From Tetrapyrgos nigripes (taxonomy: Eukaryota; Basidiomycota; Agaricomycetes; Agaricales; Campanellaceae): a DNA stretch of 64,000 nt. The stretch covers positions 1 through 64,000 of the forward strand of contig JAACJM010000345.1 of assembly GCA_013368315.1 (NCBI GenBank). Reading direction: 5' to 3'. The notes beneath the pieces were generated by a model that had not been told where the DNA came from, did not search any database, and saw nothing but the letters and a program-made list of their open reading frames with translations. Of the stretch, positions 34,335 through 44,768 are shown piece by piece. The position numbers and the translations under genes are program-made. Within the stretch, counting starts at the first letter, position 1, and each line of letters begins with the position of its first letter.

Positions 34335-35391
34335 ATGAACGTACAGTCGCCTCCGATTACAGAATCCTTCCCCTCTCTTCCCTCCTTCAATGTCGTGCCC
34401 AGTACACCACCTGCAAATACTGAGCAACGGGAAGAACGGGCTCCTACTACAGCTTACGCGACCAATAGAGACTATTACGACCAGAAAAGTGAAGAAGTCT
34501 TAGCTGCTGAAGATCAAGATAGTCGGCATGTCCATTATCCTCCCGACGCGAGTACAGATGGACATCATACTCATCAAGAAGAAGCTCCGAGTCGGTTATC
34601 CATGCAAAATCGTCCCAGGGAGCCTGTGCCAAAGACGCAGCATCAGATTCTTACCGCGTTGGCAGTCGGTGTGCGTAGTCTTTCTCTTCTTTTCCTGCTT
34701 GGAAATTCATTTTCCCTTGTGCATTTATAGGCTCCATTGATAGCTTCTGTCGTATCATCATGCACCAGTGTAATCTCCGCCGATTTCACTTCAGCTCTCG
34801 GTGACGACCCGTCGGCTCGTCCGGCTAAAGCCTCTGCTGCCGTAGCTCTCCTCTGGTGTGCCCTTATCACAAGTCTTGGATCTACCATGACTGCTGTCGC
34901 TGGCCTCGCCCTGCACGCTGGATATCACGATTCGCATGTTGGTGTTACGAAAAGAATTGTCAGGTTTTTGCGACAATGGAGAGAGGAGCACAAGGCTGCA
35001 AGGCGGAGGAGTCAACAGTCCCAGACTCTTGAAGCACCTTACGTTGCGGAATATAGGTCAAGCATGCACCTCGATGTCCGACCTATGTCACCGGCTTTGA
35101 GTGCTGTGACAGACGACCACCGGGACCAGCATATGGTCGCGTCATTTAGAGCTGCAGTGGTTTCTGCTCGGGTATGTCTGCGTGTTGCACTGATACACTC
35201 GTTCTGACTCTCTTCTACTCAAGCTTCTTGGTCTCTCCGTCGCTCTTTTGTCCGTTGCAATTGCTGTGTATCTTTTCCTACTATACCCCATTTCTGTGGC
35301 AGCAACAACTCTTGTGGTTGGAATTGGGACTGCAGTTGTTGCAGCGGCTCCACTTCTGCCAATTTTGATGCCCAACCGACAGAAACAATGA
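34335..35391 (+). CDS. four-TM membrane protein (module copy B partner, intact)
   Basis: Three exons (34335–34670, 34731–35171, 35224–35391) splice in phase to 315 codons. The N-terminal ~100 residues are polar and likely cytosolic (DYYDQKSEEVLAAEDQ, HHTHQEE). Hydrophobic helices follow: AVGAPLIASVVSSCTSVIS, AAVALLWCALITSLGSTMTAVAGLAL, LLGLSVALLSVAIAVYLFLLYPI and AATTLVVGIGTAVVAAAPLLPIL. A basic loop of about 80 residues lies between helices 2 and 3 (RFLRQWREEHKAARRRS). This resembles agaric-specific multi-TM proteins of unknown role; I cannot name a domain. It faces away from the type I membrane gene, and a further partial copy lies just downstream. Confidence 0.68.
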
Positions 35392-35676
35392 TGTCCCAAC
35401 AAAATGCTTTAGAATGATCCACCTCGACCGCTACAAAAGACACCTCTCCACTCATCAAATTGTATCATGTACACCATCCCAGCTGTTCAGCATCACTATG
35501 GCACATTATCCTTCCTATGCGAGGACGGACAAGCAATCTCGTTAGGGAAAAGGCGGTACCCATGATTCATCTTTCAATTGGGCTTGAACCGAAACATGTT
35601 CTTGCCAGTTAATTCGAGTTGTGCGTCGTCTTGCTCTCCCTTCTGACACAAGTCTTAACCACTTTTATGCATTCAT

Positions 35677-35984
35677 AGGCGCCTTTGATTGCCTCCAGCG
35701 TCGTCTCTGTAGACTGGATTGCTACTCCTGACTCAGCTGCTCGTCCGTTGGATTTTCTTCGGGAATGGAGAAGAAGAGGTTCTCTACTATTAGCTTTTAT
35801 CTGTTTTTTCCGTGGTGTTAGGGTTTCCCGTGTACTTCAAGCTGTTCTGCTATACCCTGTCCCTAGGCCTATTATAAGACCAATTATTGCATTTGGAGCT
35901 GAAATGCTTGGTTTGAACACTGTAACAACCTCATTAGTTTACCTCTTAATATGTACTCTTCGTCGGTCATCCGATTTTCTGTGA
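35677..35984 (+). pseudogene. partial extra copy of the four-TM gene
   Basis: After a splice-acceptor-like 'gcattcatag' the open frame begins APLIASSVVSVDW, which matches the start of exon 2 of the intact gene (APLIASVVSS). The upstream intron also resembles that gene's first intron. It then jumps to a shorter, different C-terminal part with two hydrophobic stretches (LLLAFICFFRG, VTTSLVYLLICTL). No first exon is present nearby, so I call it a truncated copy. Short functional expression cannot be excluded. Confidence 0.55.
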
Positions 35985-36193
35985 ACTAAGCACTCTCTTG
36001 TTATTTTCGTGTAGTACTTACATCCAAGGATGTGGAAGGGTTACTTGATACAGGACAACCGTCGTCGCGACCTAAAAAAAAGTAACAAAAGGGACCGGAA
36101 ATGTTTCCCACGCATCCTAGACACAAAATCTCGACCGGACGCGTTGTGACTCACTCCTGCAATTTTTCGTCTGCCACCGTTCAGCGTTCAACG

Positions 36194-37843
36194 ATGCATC
36201 CTCCCAAAGATCCCAACTACATACCTCGCGTCACCATACGAGACGCTCACGAACTCAGCGCGAAGCTGACAGGCCTAGTGAAGTATCGCACACTGAAAGA
36301 GATTTTGCTTCAAGGGCAAACCGACCTCGATTACTACGATTTCGAAATTGCTCAGCTGAAGGCTCTTATTGGAGATTTAGAAGCCAAACGCTCATGTTTG
36401 GACGCATATTTGCAGGATTGTCGGTCTTTGATCTCTCCAATCCAAAATTTGCCGCCTGAGCTTTTGAGCGAAATCTTCATGCTGACTTGTGACCCAGCCG
36501 GGTCAAACGAATTCGGTTCAGCTTATTGGGTCCCCTCCGGAAAGCCACGACATCGACCTGCTTTTCAGCTGAGCACTGTGTGCTCACGTTGGAGACAGGT
36601 CGCGTTGTCTACACCAGGCCTTTGGTCGAAGATGAACATCTCCTTTGTGCACTCATGGCCGTCTTGGATACCAAGTGCCATCGAGACTTGTCTTCAGAGA
36701 TCTCGACAGGTTCCCTTGGCGCTCTCTCTAGAAGGTTCCATTGATAATTTACTCAGGGACGACTGGAGGACTGTCCTTTCATCTCTTGCTCAGCAATCAC
36801 ACCGCTGGCGCTCAGTCAGCTTCAACCTCGCGGTCAAACCCTCCTTCAGACCCAATTTCATAGACCTACTATCCCTGCATACTTTCCCGCTCCTTCATTC
36901 TCTCACGATCTCAGCCGCAGGTCAGTGGGTCACACTTCCTGAGCATTCGGTGTTCAGAGAGACCCCGGATCTTCGCCTTTTGCAGTTGAATAGCGAGACC
37001 GCCGCGAAGAGTTGGCATTGGAGCCAGGGCGTCTATAATCATCATATCACATCCCTAACACTTCAGTATACCAATCTCCGTGACACCATCGACATCTTAC
37101 GACGATGCCCAGGCCTTGTTTCGTTGAAGTACACTCACAGACTGCACAAAGCAGAACACATTGCTCTCCGAGACAACCTCGAAGCTGGGACTGTACTTCC
37201 AGTCTGCCTCGAGGACCTTTCATCCCTCTCGATAATAACTCCCCAGGATAATGTATCTTCGACCATTACCCTGTTGGGGTCCCTTCTACAGCTTCCGGCT
37301 CTGAAGTCCCTTACTATGGAACAGATCTCTTCTTACCTGTTCACCGACATGTCTTGGATGGAGGCGTTTTGCGTGTTCTTACGCGAAACATCCTGTTCTG
37401 ATTCCCTCACCAAGCTCCGCTTTAAATCGTTCTGTCCTGGTGATGGAATAGACTCGATGCTCAGTTTGGTTCCAAATCTGAAAGAATTCAGATTCTGTTC
37501 CATTCGCAACGCGGATGCGGATTGGGACGGTATTATTGCTTGCTTGAGACTCCCACCGTCGGGGTCGTCTATGGACCCTCCTAGTACCATCTTTCTCCCG
37601 AGACTTCAGCATATCTCCCTTCACATTCCACACGCTGCTTCCTTTGATTTCGATTCCTTTGCTGAGGGCATTCGTTCTCGACGGCTTCCTGCCTCAGAGA
37701 TAAGCGTGGATCGTCTTTGTTCAGTTGGACTGAAGTTGAAGAGGTCACATCTTAAGATTTTGGAGGACACATATAGATATGACGATCTATTAGATCTTGA
37801 GGTTGGAGGTTTGATATTTGGACTGGAGTTGTATGGGGAATGA
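36194..37843 (+). CDS. F-box protein (agaric family)
   Basis: Single-exon protein of 549 residues starting at MHPPKDPNYIP. An upstream in-frame ATG at 36,101 would add 31 residues of poor coding quality. A coiled coil at ~40–80 (DLDYYDFEIAQLKALIGDLEAK) precedes the F-box SLISPIQNLPPELLSEIFMLT and the follow-on motif FQLSTVCSRWRQVALSTPGLWSK. The remainder is a series of irregular leucine-rich segments (LRLLQLNSETA, ITSLTLQYTNL, LKSLTMEQIS, LTKLRFKSF, LKEFRFCSIR). It probably acts as a substrate receptor of an SCF ubiquitin ligase. It belongs to the same broad family as the gene at 19,867 but is not a recent copy. Confidence 0.87.
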   Translation: MHPPKDPNYIPRVTIRDAHELSAKLTGLVKYRTLKEILLQGQTDLDYYDFEIAQLKALIGDLEAKRSCLDAYLQDCRSLISPIQNLPPELLSEIFMLTCDPAGSNEFGSAYWVPSGKPRHRPAFQLSTVCSRWRQVALSTPGLWSKMNISFVHSWPSWIPSAIETCLQRSRQVPLALSLEGSIDNLLRDDWRTVLSSLAQQSHRWRSVSFNLAVKPSFRPNFIDLLSLHTFPLLHSLTISAAGQWVTLPEHSVFRETPDLRLLQLNSETAAKSWHWSQGVYNHHITSLTLQYTNLRDTIDILRRCPGLVSLKYTHRLHKAEHIALRDNLEAGTVLPVCLEDLSSLSIITPQDNVSSTITLLGSLLQLPALKSLTMEQISSYLFTDMSWMEAFCVFLRETSCSDSLTKLRFKSFCPGDGIDSMLSLVPNLKEFRFCSIRNADADWDGIIACLRLPPSGSSMDPPSTIFLPRLQHISLHIPHAASFDFDSFAEGIRSRRLPASEISVDRLCSVGLKLKRSHLKILEDTYRYDDLLDLEVGGLIFGLELYGE

Positions 37844-38806
37844 TGATGCGGAGAACTTGTCGAGTCGTCAACTATTTTGCAGCTAGTACTAGTACAACTT
37901 CTCTGTATTACACATTACGAGGCCGAATGAAATGAGGATGAGTTGTTTACACTGGGTTTCTGCAGGTGGCTATGTCAATTACGTCCTGATTTCTCTCGTC
38001 CGTTTCTTTCCACATTTTGCCACCGCTTTTTTTCGTCCGTCAATTTTCCATTTCATCTCCGACAACTTACAGGGGTCTAATGTGTCTACCTCATTTTTCC
38101 CTCTCTCATACCACCATGAAGCTCTCCTGCACCTTTGCAGAGATTTTGTTTGGGATGCTTACTGCTTAGGCTATTTTGCATCTATCCTTGGGTATACAGC
38201 ACTTGTCTACAACGAACTGGTGTTTCAGTTTCTCAACCTCTCTTATGTGACTCTGTGTAAACTAGGACATGAACACAATGCATACAAAGAAGTGAAAAAA
38301 TCAATATGTACTTGTGTAACTTAGTATGGGGGTTTCTGGTACAAAGAAGTATAATAATGCATACATTGTAGACTTGAAGTGCTAGTGCTATGGTATACAC
38401 CACATGAAGTGTGTCAAGATGTGTATATAGTCTGGGTACTCAAGACTAGTGCTATGGCCTTGTACTTGCCATGTGCTAGCACTGGCCCACAACTACTTCA
38501 TGCCATCTTTCCTTTCTGAAGTACTATATAGACATGTTGCTAGTTGGTTTTTTTTTTTTTGGAATATTGAAAGTTGTGCAACTCCCAACTTCTTGCAAGG
38601 CAACTGCTTGCAAGGCAACCTGAAGACAACAGTCAGCAACATCCGAGTCTTGCATGAAGGCCTAGGTTGGCCACCGAACCTATTGAATAGCTCTGAAAAC
38701 ATCCTTTCTGCCTCTTTTTGTGTTTTTGTTTTTGTTCTTCCACCTCTGTCCCACCCCACCACTGCTTCTTTTCCATTTTCATAGCCAGACAAGAAATAAC
38801 GAAAAT

Positions 38807-38969
38807 AGTGATGTGTGGGCCCAAACCAGGCCCTGAAAGCCGGGCCAAGCCCAAGCTCAATGCAGGGCTTGAAGGGCCTGAGGGCCTGGCTTGCAAGTTT
38901 GGAAAGGCTGAAGTCCAGGGCAGCCCCTGGGGTTTTTCTAAAATTGGGATAGCCCTACATAACATCACT
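38807..38969. mobile_element. small TIR element flanked by TA (MITE)
   Basis: The ends are inverted (AGTGATGT… and …ACATCACT, extending imperfectly to 'gtgggc/gccctac') and both sides abut TA, as expected for Tc1/mariner-type target sites. The 163-bp interior is densely filled with GGGC/GCCC motifs (ggcccaaaccaggccctgaa, gggcttgaagggcctgaggg). That makes a GC-rich island in AT-rich DNA. There is no ORF of its own. Confidence 0.55.
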
Positions 38970-39303
38970 AGCTGATAAGCGGAATAGCTGATGAGGTGGT
39001 AGGCGCAGCAGCAGCAATTACTAGAAGTGAAAATAATACTAGGCTCTCTCTCTTGCCCCACCACTCTCCAAAGCCCACTGAAAGAGCAAGAAAGAGATGG
39101 GTGTAAAATGTTGCTGAGAGGTAGGTTATTTGGAGCATCTTGGTTAGTGTTTTTGGTTTTGTGAGTGTTTCTCTAGTCTTGTGGTTTTCTGTAGGCACGG
39201 GCAGCACTGCTGAGTTATTAGGTAATCACAGAGTGGCAAGCCAATGGCACTAGTATTTATAGCTCAAAGACCTTGTTTTTTTGGTCTGAGTACTCAGATA
39301 GAC

Positions 39304-39610
39304 TTATTGCTATTTTACAAAATAATGTCATCCCTCAAAAAAAGTTTGATGCAAGGTGACTAAGGCGCTCAGCCATGTCAAGGCCTGCCCTCAACTAGGG
39401 TCAAGGGTTTTGTAGACTCTCATCACTGTTGCTGTCTGTCGTGCTCTGTCTTGAGAAGTGGGTTCTATGGAGTGCTTATCATCTTCATCAAGTTGTGTGC
39501 CAAAAGGAGTGTGTTGAGGGCAGGCTTTGATGCAGCTGAGTGCCTTAGTCACCTTGCGTCAAACTATTTTTTTTTTTTGAGGGATGACATTATTTCATAA
39601 AATAGCAATA
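39304..39610. mobile_element. foldback MITE with ~95-bp inverted repeats
   Basis: The arm 39,304–39,395 (TTATTGCTATTTTACAAAAT…GCCTGCCCTCAAC) is the near-perfect reverse complement of 39,513–39,610; the main difference is the length of an internal A/T run. The loop of about 117 bp has no ORF. The target duplication is not clear. Confidence 0.8.
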
Positions 39611-40585
39611 AATATACCATCTAAAAAATTTAATTGTCAAAGGCAGAGAAGAAGTGGTACTTATGTACTGTCTGATTTGCAGCCAAAATCAGCATGTGTG
39701 AGTGGCTGTGTTGGCATGGAAATGCTGTCCTGGAGTTCTACTTTGTTTTTTCTTGAGATTTTTGGTATGAAGGCAGTTGAAAGATAAGTCTACTTAAGCC
39801 TACTGATCTATCAAATCAAATGTGAGATGTTGTACTTGAGTGCTAGCAAAAATGGGAGGAAAGCAACTGTGTGAGATTTCAGTGATTATATCAGAACCTA
39901 ACAGTGCAGCCCATGCCGATAGATTTGCACCAGACTACTATGTACACATGTCAGTCTGGTTACATGAGACTAGTGTTTCTCTCAGGCTGAATGTTCTGCC
40001 ATTAGTCTCAATGTTGACTAGGCCATTTTCGTAACAGCTGCTATTGTTAGTGGTACTAGGGTTGGGATAGGTGGGCTCTGCTCATTGAGGTGATCACTGT
40101 TAGACAAAGACAGACCCTTCTTCCCTCTTCTCCTTCAATCTCAGTTACAGTGTATGAGGAGGGTATTAATTCCTCACCACTACCCTCACCTGAGTCTTCT
40201 CCACTTCCTTCTCTACTACCTCTTGTAGACACTTGATCTTAGACTTGCCCTCCCTGTTTTCTTCATGTTCATGTACACCCTATCTTGAAAAAGATGAATG
40301 AGTGTAAGTACTCAGAAGCCAACTGATGAGCTAAAAAAGATGTGAGTACACTGACATGCACCACAATGTATCATTCAATGGCCCCTCTAGCCCAGGTTTC
40401 AAGGGTTGAAGTGGAGAGGTGGCAGATTGTTAAAGCTTGTACTTGAGTTGTTCTAGTCCTACATCCTTTGTTCCCATTGTCCTCAATCCTGTCCCTAGCC
40501 AGAATCCCAGCTTGATCAGCCTCAAAGTATGTACCTGTCAGGCAAATGTGTGTTAGACATATGACATATCACTGTGGGGGCAGCA

Positions 40586-40653
40586 TAGCTTGATATTTAT
40601 GCTATCATAGACTGATATGGCTAATCAGTCTATGATTTAAGACAAGCTATGTG
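40586..40653. repeat. nested palindrome
   Basis: The outer arms CATAGCTTG / CAAGCTATG and the inner arms TCATAGACTGAT / ATCAGTCTATGA pair around a 7-nt loop, giving a stem-loop of about 66 nt. Related 'tagactgat' words recur near 41,560–41,660. Possibly a MITE fragment. Confidence 0.65.
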
Positions 40654-43299
40654 GTAGGTTACTTTTTATTCTACAAAATCAACCTATAGTAGACTAAGTA
40701 TTATGCTACAATACAAAAAACTACTATTTCTTTTCTACAACCCTTTTGAGTCCTGTATTTCACTAGTGTAGCTGGTGGCAGCTAGGTACCATATTCATGC
40801 TCAAAGTCGATGTTGAAAAGTACTGCTGGGATGACTTTTGACGTGAAAAAGCTGTAAAGTTATTTTCAAACTCTGCTGCAAAACTATACAGTTGACCAAG
40901 CCTCACCACCAACATGCCACATTGTTGTCAACATGTGTCTCCCCCAAGTCTCAACGTCTAGCAGTGTCTGCAAGGCTGTCTTGTCATCAATTTTCCCCTC
41001 AAGTCTTCTGCCTCAAGACCTCAAGTATCTCTCTGGTCTGGAATCTTCTCAGGCACTCCCCTTGTTTCAAATTTTGCCAGCAAATCATCAGTTTTCTTCA
41101 ATCCTCACATCTGCACAGTTTCAGTAGTCCAGCCCTCAAAACTGATTATGGTTGTCGTTTTTTTTTTTTTTTTGCTAGTGTGTTGCATTCTGAGTTGAGT
41201 CTGCAGGATACCAGTGCGTCTCTATACTTGTCTTCAACTTCAGGTACTGACAAAACCTTAACCCCTTAGTGCTTCGTGATTTTTTGACACCTGAGGGTTG
41301 TGTGGCTTATTGATGGGTGTAGCTATGAGTGACATGAATGGTAGACCATAGGAGCAGGACATAGAGTGATGAATAAGGGTTGGGACTGCAAGGATGTAGC
41401 ATATGTACTTGTATATTGTGTCTGTGGTAGCATAACTTTTCAATGATATGATTTTTTAAATACATTTGAAGGGCAATGTGAGGAGAATATAAGGGGTAAA
41501 AGAACCAAGCACATTGGCTGAAATGTAGCCAAAAGATATGCTATGGTAGGCTGAATTGCTATAGACTGATGTGCATCTCCTATAGCTGATAGAATGAAAT
41601 ATATTCTATGTGTAGCCTATGGTAGACTAGATTTTATGTTATGCTAGCTTAATTTTGTAGACTGAAAAAGAATCTATCCCACTGGCACAGTGATCTGTCA
41701 GAGACACAGGATCTGGGAGAATGGAACAAGGTTCCAGCTGAATATAAACCCCCAAGTGTTTCCTGTAGTGTAGGATATAGGCTTGGTAGAGAATTCAGGG
41801 GAAGGTTAGCAATAATGCGAATGGGTTCACTTTTGTGGGCCTAGAAGCAGGAGTAATTGTTGTTGTTGTCAAGGTCAAGGATGGTGAATTGAAAGTTGAC
41901 AAAGAGGCAAACAGATTAAATGATAAAATATTGGATGAACTCAGTCACAGGAAGCCTATCTCTGTCCAAGTTGTCCTTCCTGGTTTGTTATCATTCTATT
42001 AGAAAGATTGTGCTGTTTTGTCTCAGTTTTGTTGGGTGTGTCTAAACTAGAGGATGACAGAGACAAGAAGATGGGGAATCAGATGGAATTACTGGTGGAT
42101 GTAGTGGGTGATCCAGATGTGAATGGACACTTATTATTGACATTGGTGGCAATTTGAACAACTTGGACACCAGACCTGACTCGGCCTCTTCACACTAACA
42201 GTCATTAACACAGAGATGTGGAATGAGCAAGGGAAGATCCAGCAGTGGCTGTAAGCATGTCTGAGTGCATTAGGAAGAGGATATACATACATGTGGGTTG
42301 GGGGTAGCACAAGATCTTCTTGGGAGATGGGGTCACAGATAGGGTGGTATAGGGAAATCTGTGGGTATGACCCAAGTTCAACAATGTATGACATATATAT
42401 GGGCATTTGTAATATAGTAGAGAGGTGTAAAAGTATACTTCAATGAAGTGTAGTGAAACTCAAGTGTGTGTGTGGATAAGCACAGCCACTTACTCCTATC
42501 TACAGTAGAGTCTAATTGCTAATTCAAGTATTCCTCTACAAAACAGCCTGGATATTTTTGCCACAAGCCTATTGTATGTAGGAGAGACTATTTTCATTCT
42601 CTGGATGCCAATGTTCTATGAATTATGTGCCAACAGTGGCAGTTCTGAGTGGATGGAAACTTCAGTGTCATTCCATTTCAAAACTTTCTCCTTCAACCTA
42701 CAATCATGACTGTCGTTGAGTCCCTGCATGTACTTGCCTACATTTTCTATCCCTGTCAATGGAGAGCCACACCCACTTTCTGGAACACCATTGCCATCAA
42801 TACTTACTGATCTCGTATCACCCTCTGCTCAGTGCTCCCCCATCTCAAACTGAACACACTGCAGACACCACTGTGTCTACCTCTTGATTGACGCCTTCAA
42901 AGTTCGCAAGAGCCTAGCCCTTTCAAGAAAGGGAAAATTTGTGCCAAGAACACTCATTCTTCATTCAAGTCTAGCTGAATTTTCTCATCTGTAGTGTAAC
43001 GAGAAAATTTCTGTATCTGTATCATAGCAAAAATAATCTGTAAAAATTACTTTGTACAATAGGAAATGTAGCAAAACATAGACATCAATCCTCAATAAAT
43101 AATACACAGTTGGGATTGCAAACAATGACAGACAGAGGCCAGGATTGAGCCTTCCAAAGCTAACAAACTTGAATGATTCCAAATACTCTACACTCTACAT
43201 CAAGGACAAAACTGATTGGAGTTGGGGGTGCCACGCACATGCTGTGGCTTTGCTTACTGGATGCAAACTGTAGGTACACAGTGTGGCTGTGACACATGG

Positions 43300-43338
43300 A
43301 GTGTATCAATAGTTGCAAACAAAAAAGGTGCAGTTAAT
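43300..43338. repeat. dispersed ~39-bp repeat, copy 1
   Basis: The segment ending 'tgcaaacaaaaaaggtgcagttaa' has a near-identical partner at 53,176–53,214. The similarity continues weakly upstream (gtgtggctg…ggagtg). It may mark one end of a mobile element present twice. Confidence 0.6.
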
Positions 43339-43984
43339 GGGGACATGTCATATGTCATATGCCACAGCCAATCAGAAGCCAGCCCCATATCTTATGTAAT
43401 CCTATGTAATCTTTATGTCTGCCAGAAGCTCGCCCATTTGTGAGGCTTCCTAGGGCTACCACTCTATGTTGTAAGGTACTATACTGCTTGTTTGGTATAC
43501 CCTATAAGCTTATTTGGGTAGTTGGTGTAATATGCAGTGGGGGGGATCTAGCATTGGCCCCTAGAACCCTCACTTGCTCAGAATTTCCTCTTTGGCAGTG
43601 TTTGTAGTTGAAAAAATTGGCTAATTACTAGGTATAAAATTCAACTGGTCTTGTATCTGTTAGTGTGCTGATTTTAGCCCAAATTCTTCTGGTCAATGGT
43701 CAAATGATAAAATTTTGTGTACTCATTGTCTTTGGGATACCTGGTTCAATTTGGTCATTTACTTGGATCCTGCAGCCTCAAGCATACTTCTTCAGCTTAT
43801 TTAGTGATGTTGTGGAAAAAATCAACAGGATTGGTGTCCTGCGCAAAGTGCAGAAGAAAAATAGAATTTTAGTGAAAATAAATTAGTAAAACACATGTTC
43901 AAGTATATAGTGGTATCTGTCAACAATGCTGTGATTTTAGCTGAGTGGCTAAGAACAAACAGAGGAGCAAAAAAGAAAACAATA

Positions 43985-44052
43985 CAGGCAGGGTTCAAAC
44001 TCAGAGGCTCATGGTGGTCAAAATGACATCCTAACCACTTCACCAAATGGCC
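43985..44052 (-). mobile_element. tRNA-like head of a SINE
   Basis: Minus strand from 44,052: GGCCATTTGGTGAAGTGGTTAGG is a good D-arm/A box, and GAGTTTGAACCC (rc of 43,991–44,002) is a good B box at tRNA spacing. An anticodon-like loop TTTTGAC lies between, reminiscent of tRNA-Gln. The acceptor stem does not close, so it is not a working tRNA gene. A T-rich body extends leftward to about 43,850. Confidence 0.55.
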
Positions 44053-44768
44053 ATAATAAATAAGTACTTATGCTGGGACATATGCCACTTGATTAATCTT
44101 GATTAATGTCCAGACATCAGCCATGAGCTGCCAAAGTGCAGCAGGTATGCCGTGTGTGGCCAAGAGGTGTGCAGACAGTTATGGCCAGACCAGATGCTCC
44201 TTTTGGGTTTTAAGGTCGGTCAGACCTCTCCCCTTCCTAAAAAGGAAAGAGATAAGATAAAATTTCACTTACAAATCATCAAATCAAGTCACTTTTCCCT
44301 CCAGAACACCTTACAGACCCTCTACTGACCTAAAGACACAACAAAAGGAGTGATAAATGCTAATGTGGAATCCATTTTCTTGAGGTAGCAAATATTTTTC
44401 AAAGAAAAGTTTATGATGTCAAACCACTGACGACATCACTATTGTGAGAACTACATACCATTTCAGTGGGAATCCTAAATAAAGCATATCAGGCATGTCT
44501 TCTACCTGTTTTTACCCTTCAGGTGTATTTCTGATACTTTGAAGCAGAGATGACTCCAGAAAATTGGTCTATACACTCTCTAGGGCATGATGTACTTTTG
44601 GGTCATAAGCCCTCTCCATCCCCCCCTCCCCTCCCAAGGTCCCTGACTCTGACTGAAGGGAAGGAGGAGGGAGGGGCCAACTGAGTGACATCATGCTGCT
44701 GTGGCCGAGTGCAGTTTAAAATTTTTGACAGTCAGAGCCATTCATAGAAAGTTCTGATTATTTCTATA

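Larger units (their letters stand above)
37844..44768. other. gene-free, AT-rich repeat graveyard
   Basis: In almost 7 kb I found no supportable gene. ORFs are short and overlap on both strands without domain content. Homopolymer runs (A/T10–15), short inverted repeats and fragments of non-autonomous elements dominate. The elements that can be delimited (38,807–38,970, 39,304–39,610, 40,586–40,653, 43,985–44,052) are listed separately. The remaining DNA is probably old transposon sequence. Confidence 0.55.

Noticed and set aside
43985..44052. Possible functional tRNA-Gln gene (minus strand)
   Set aside because: The promoter boxes fit, but the acceptor stem and anticodon stem do not pair and a long body follows, so it was listed as a SINE head.
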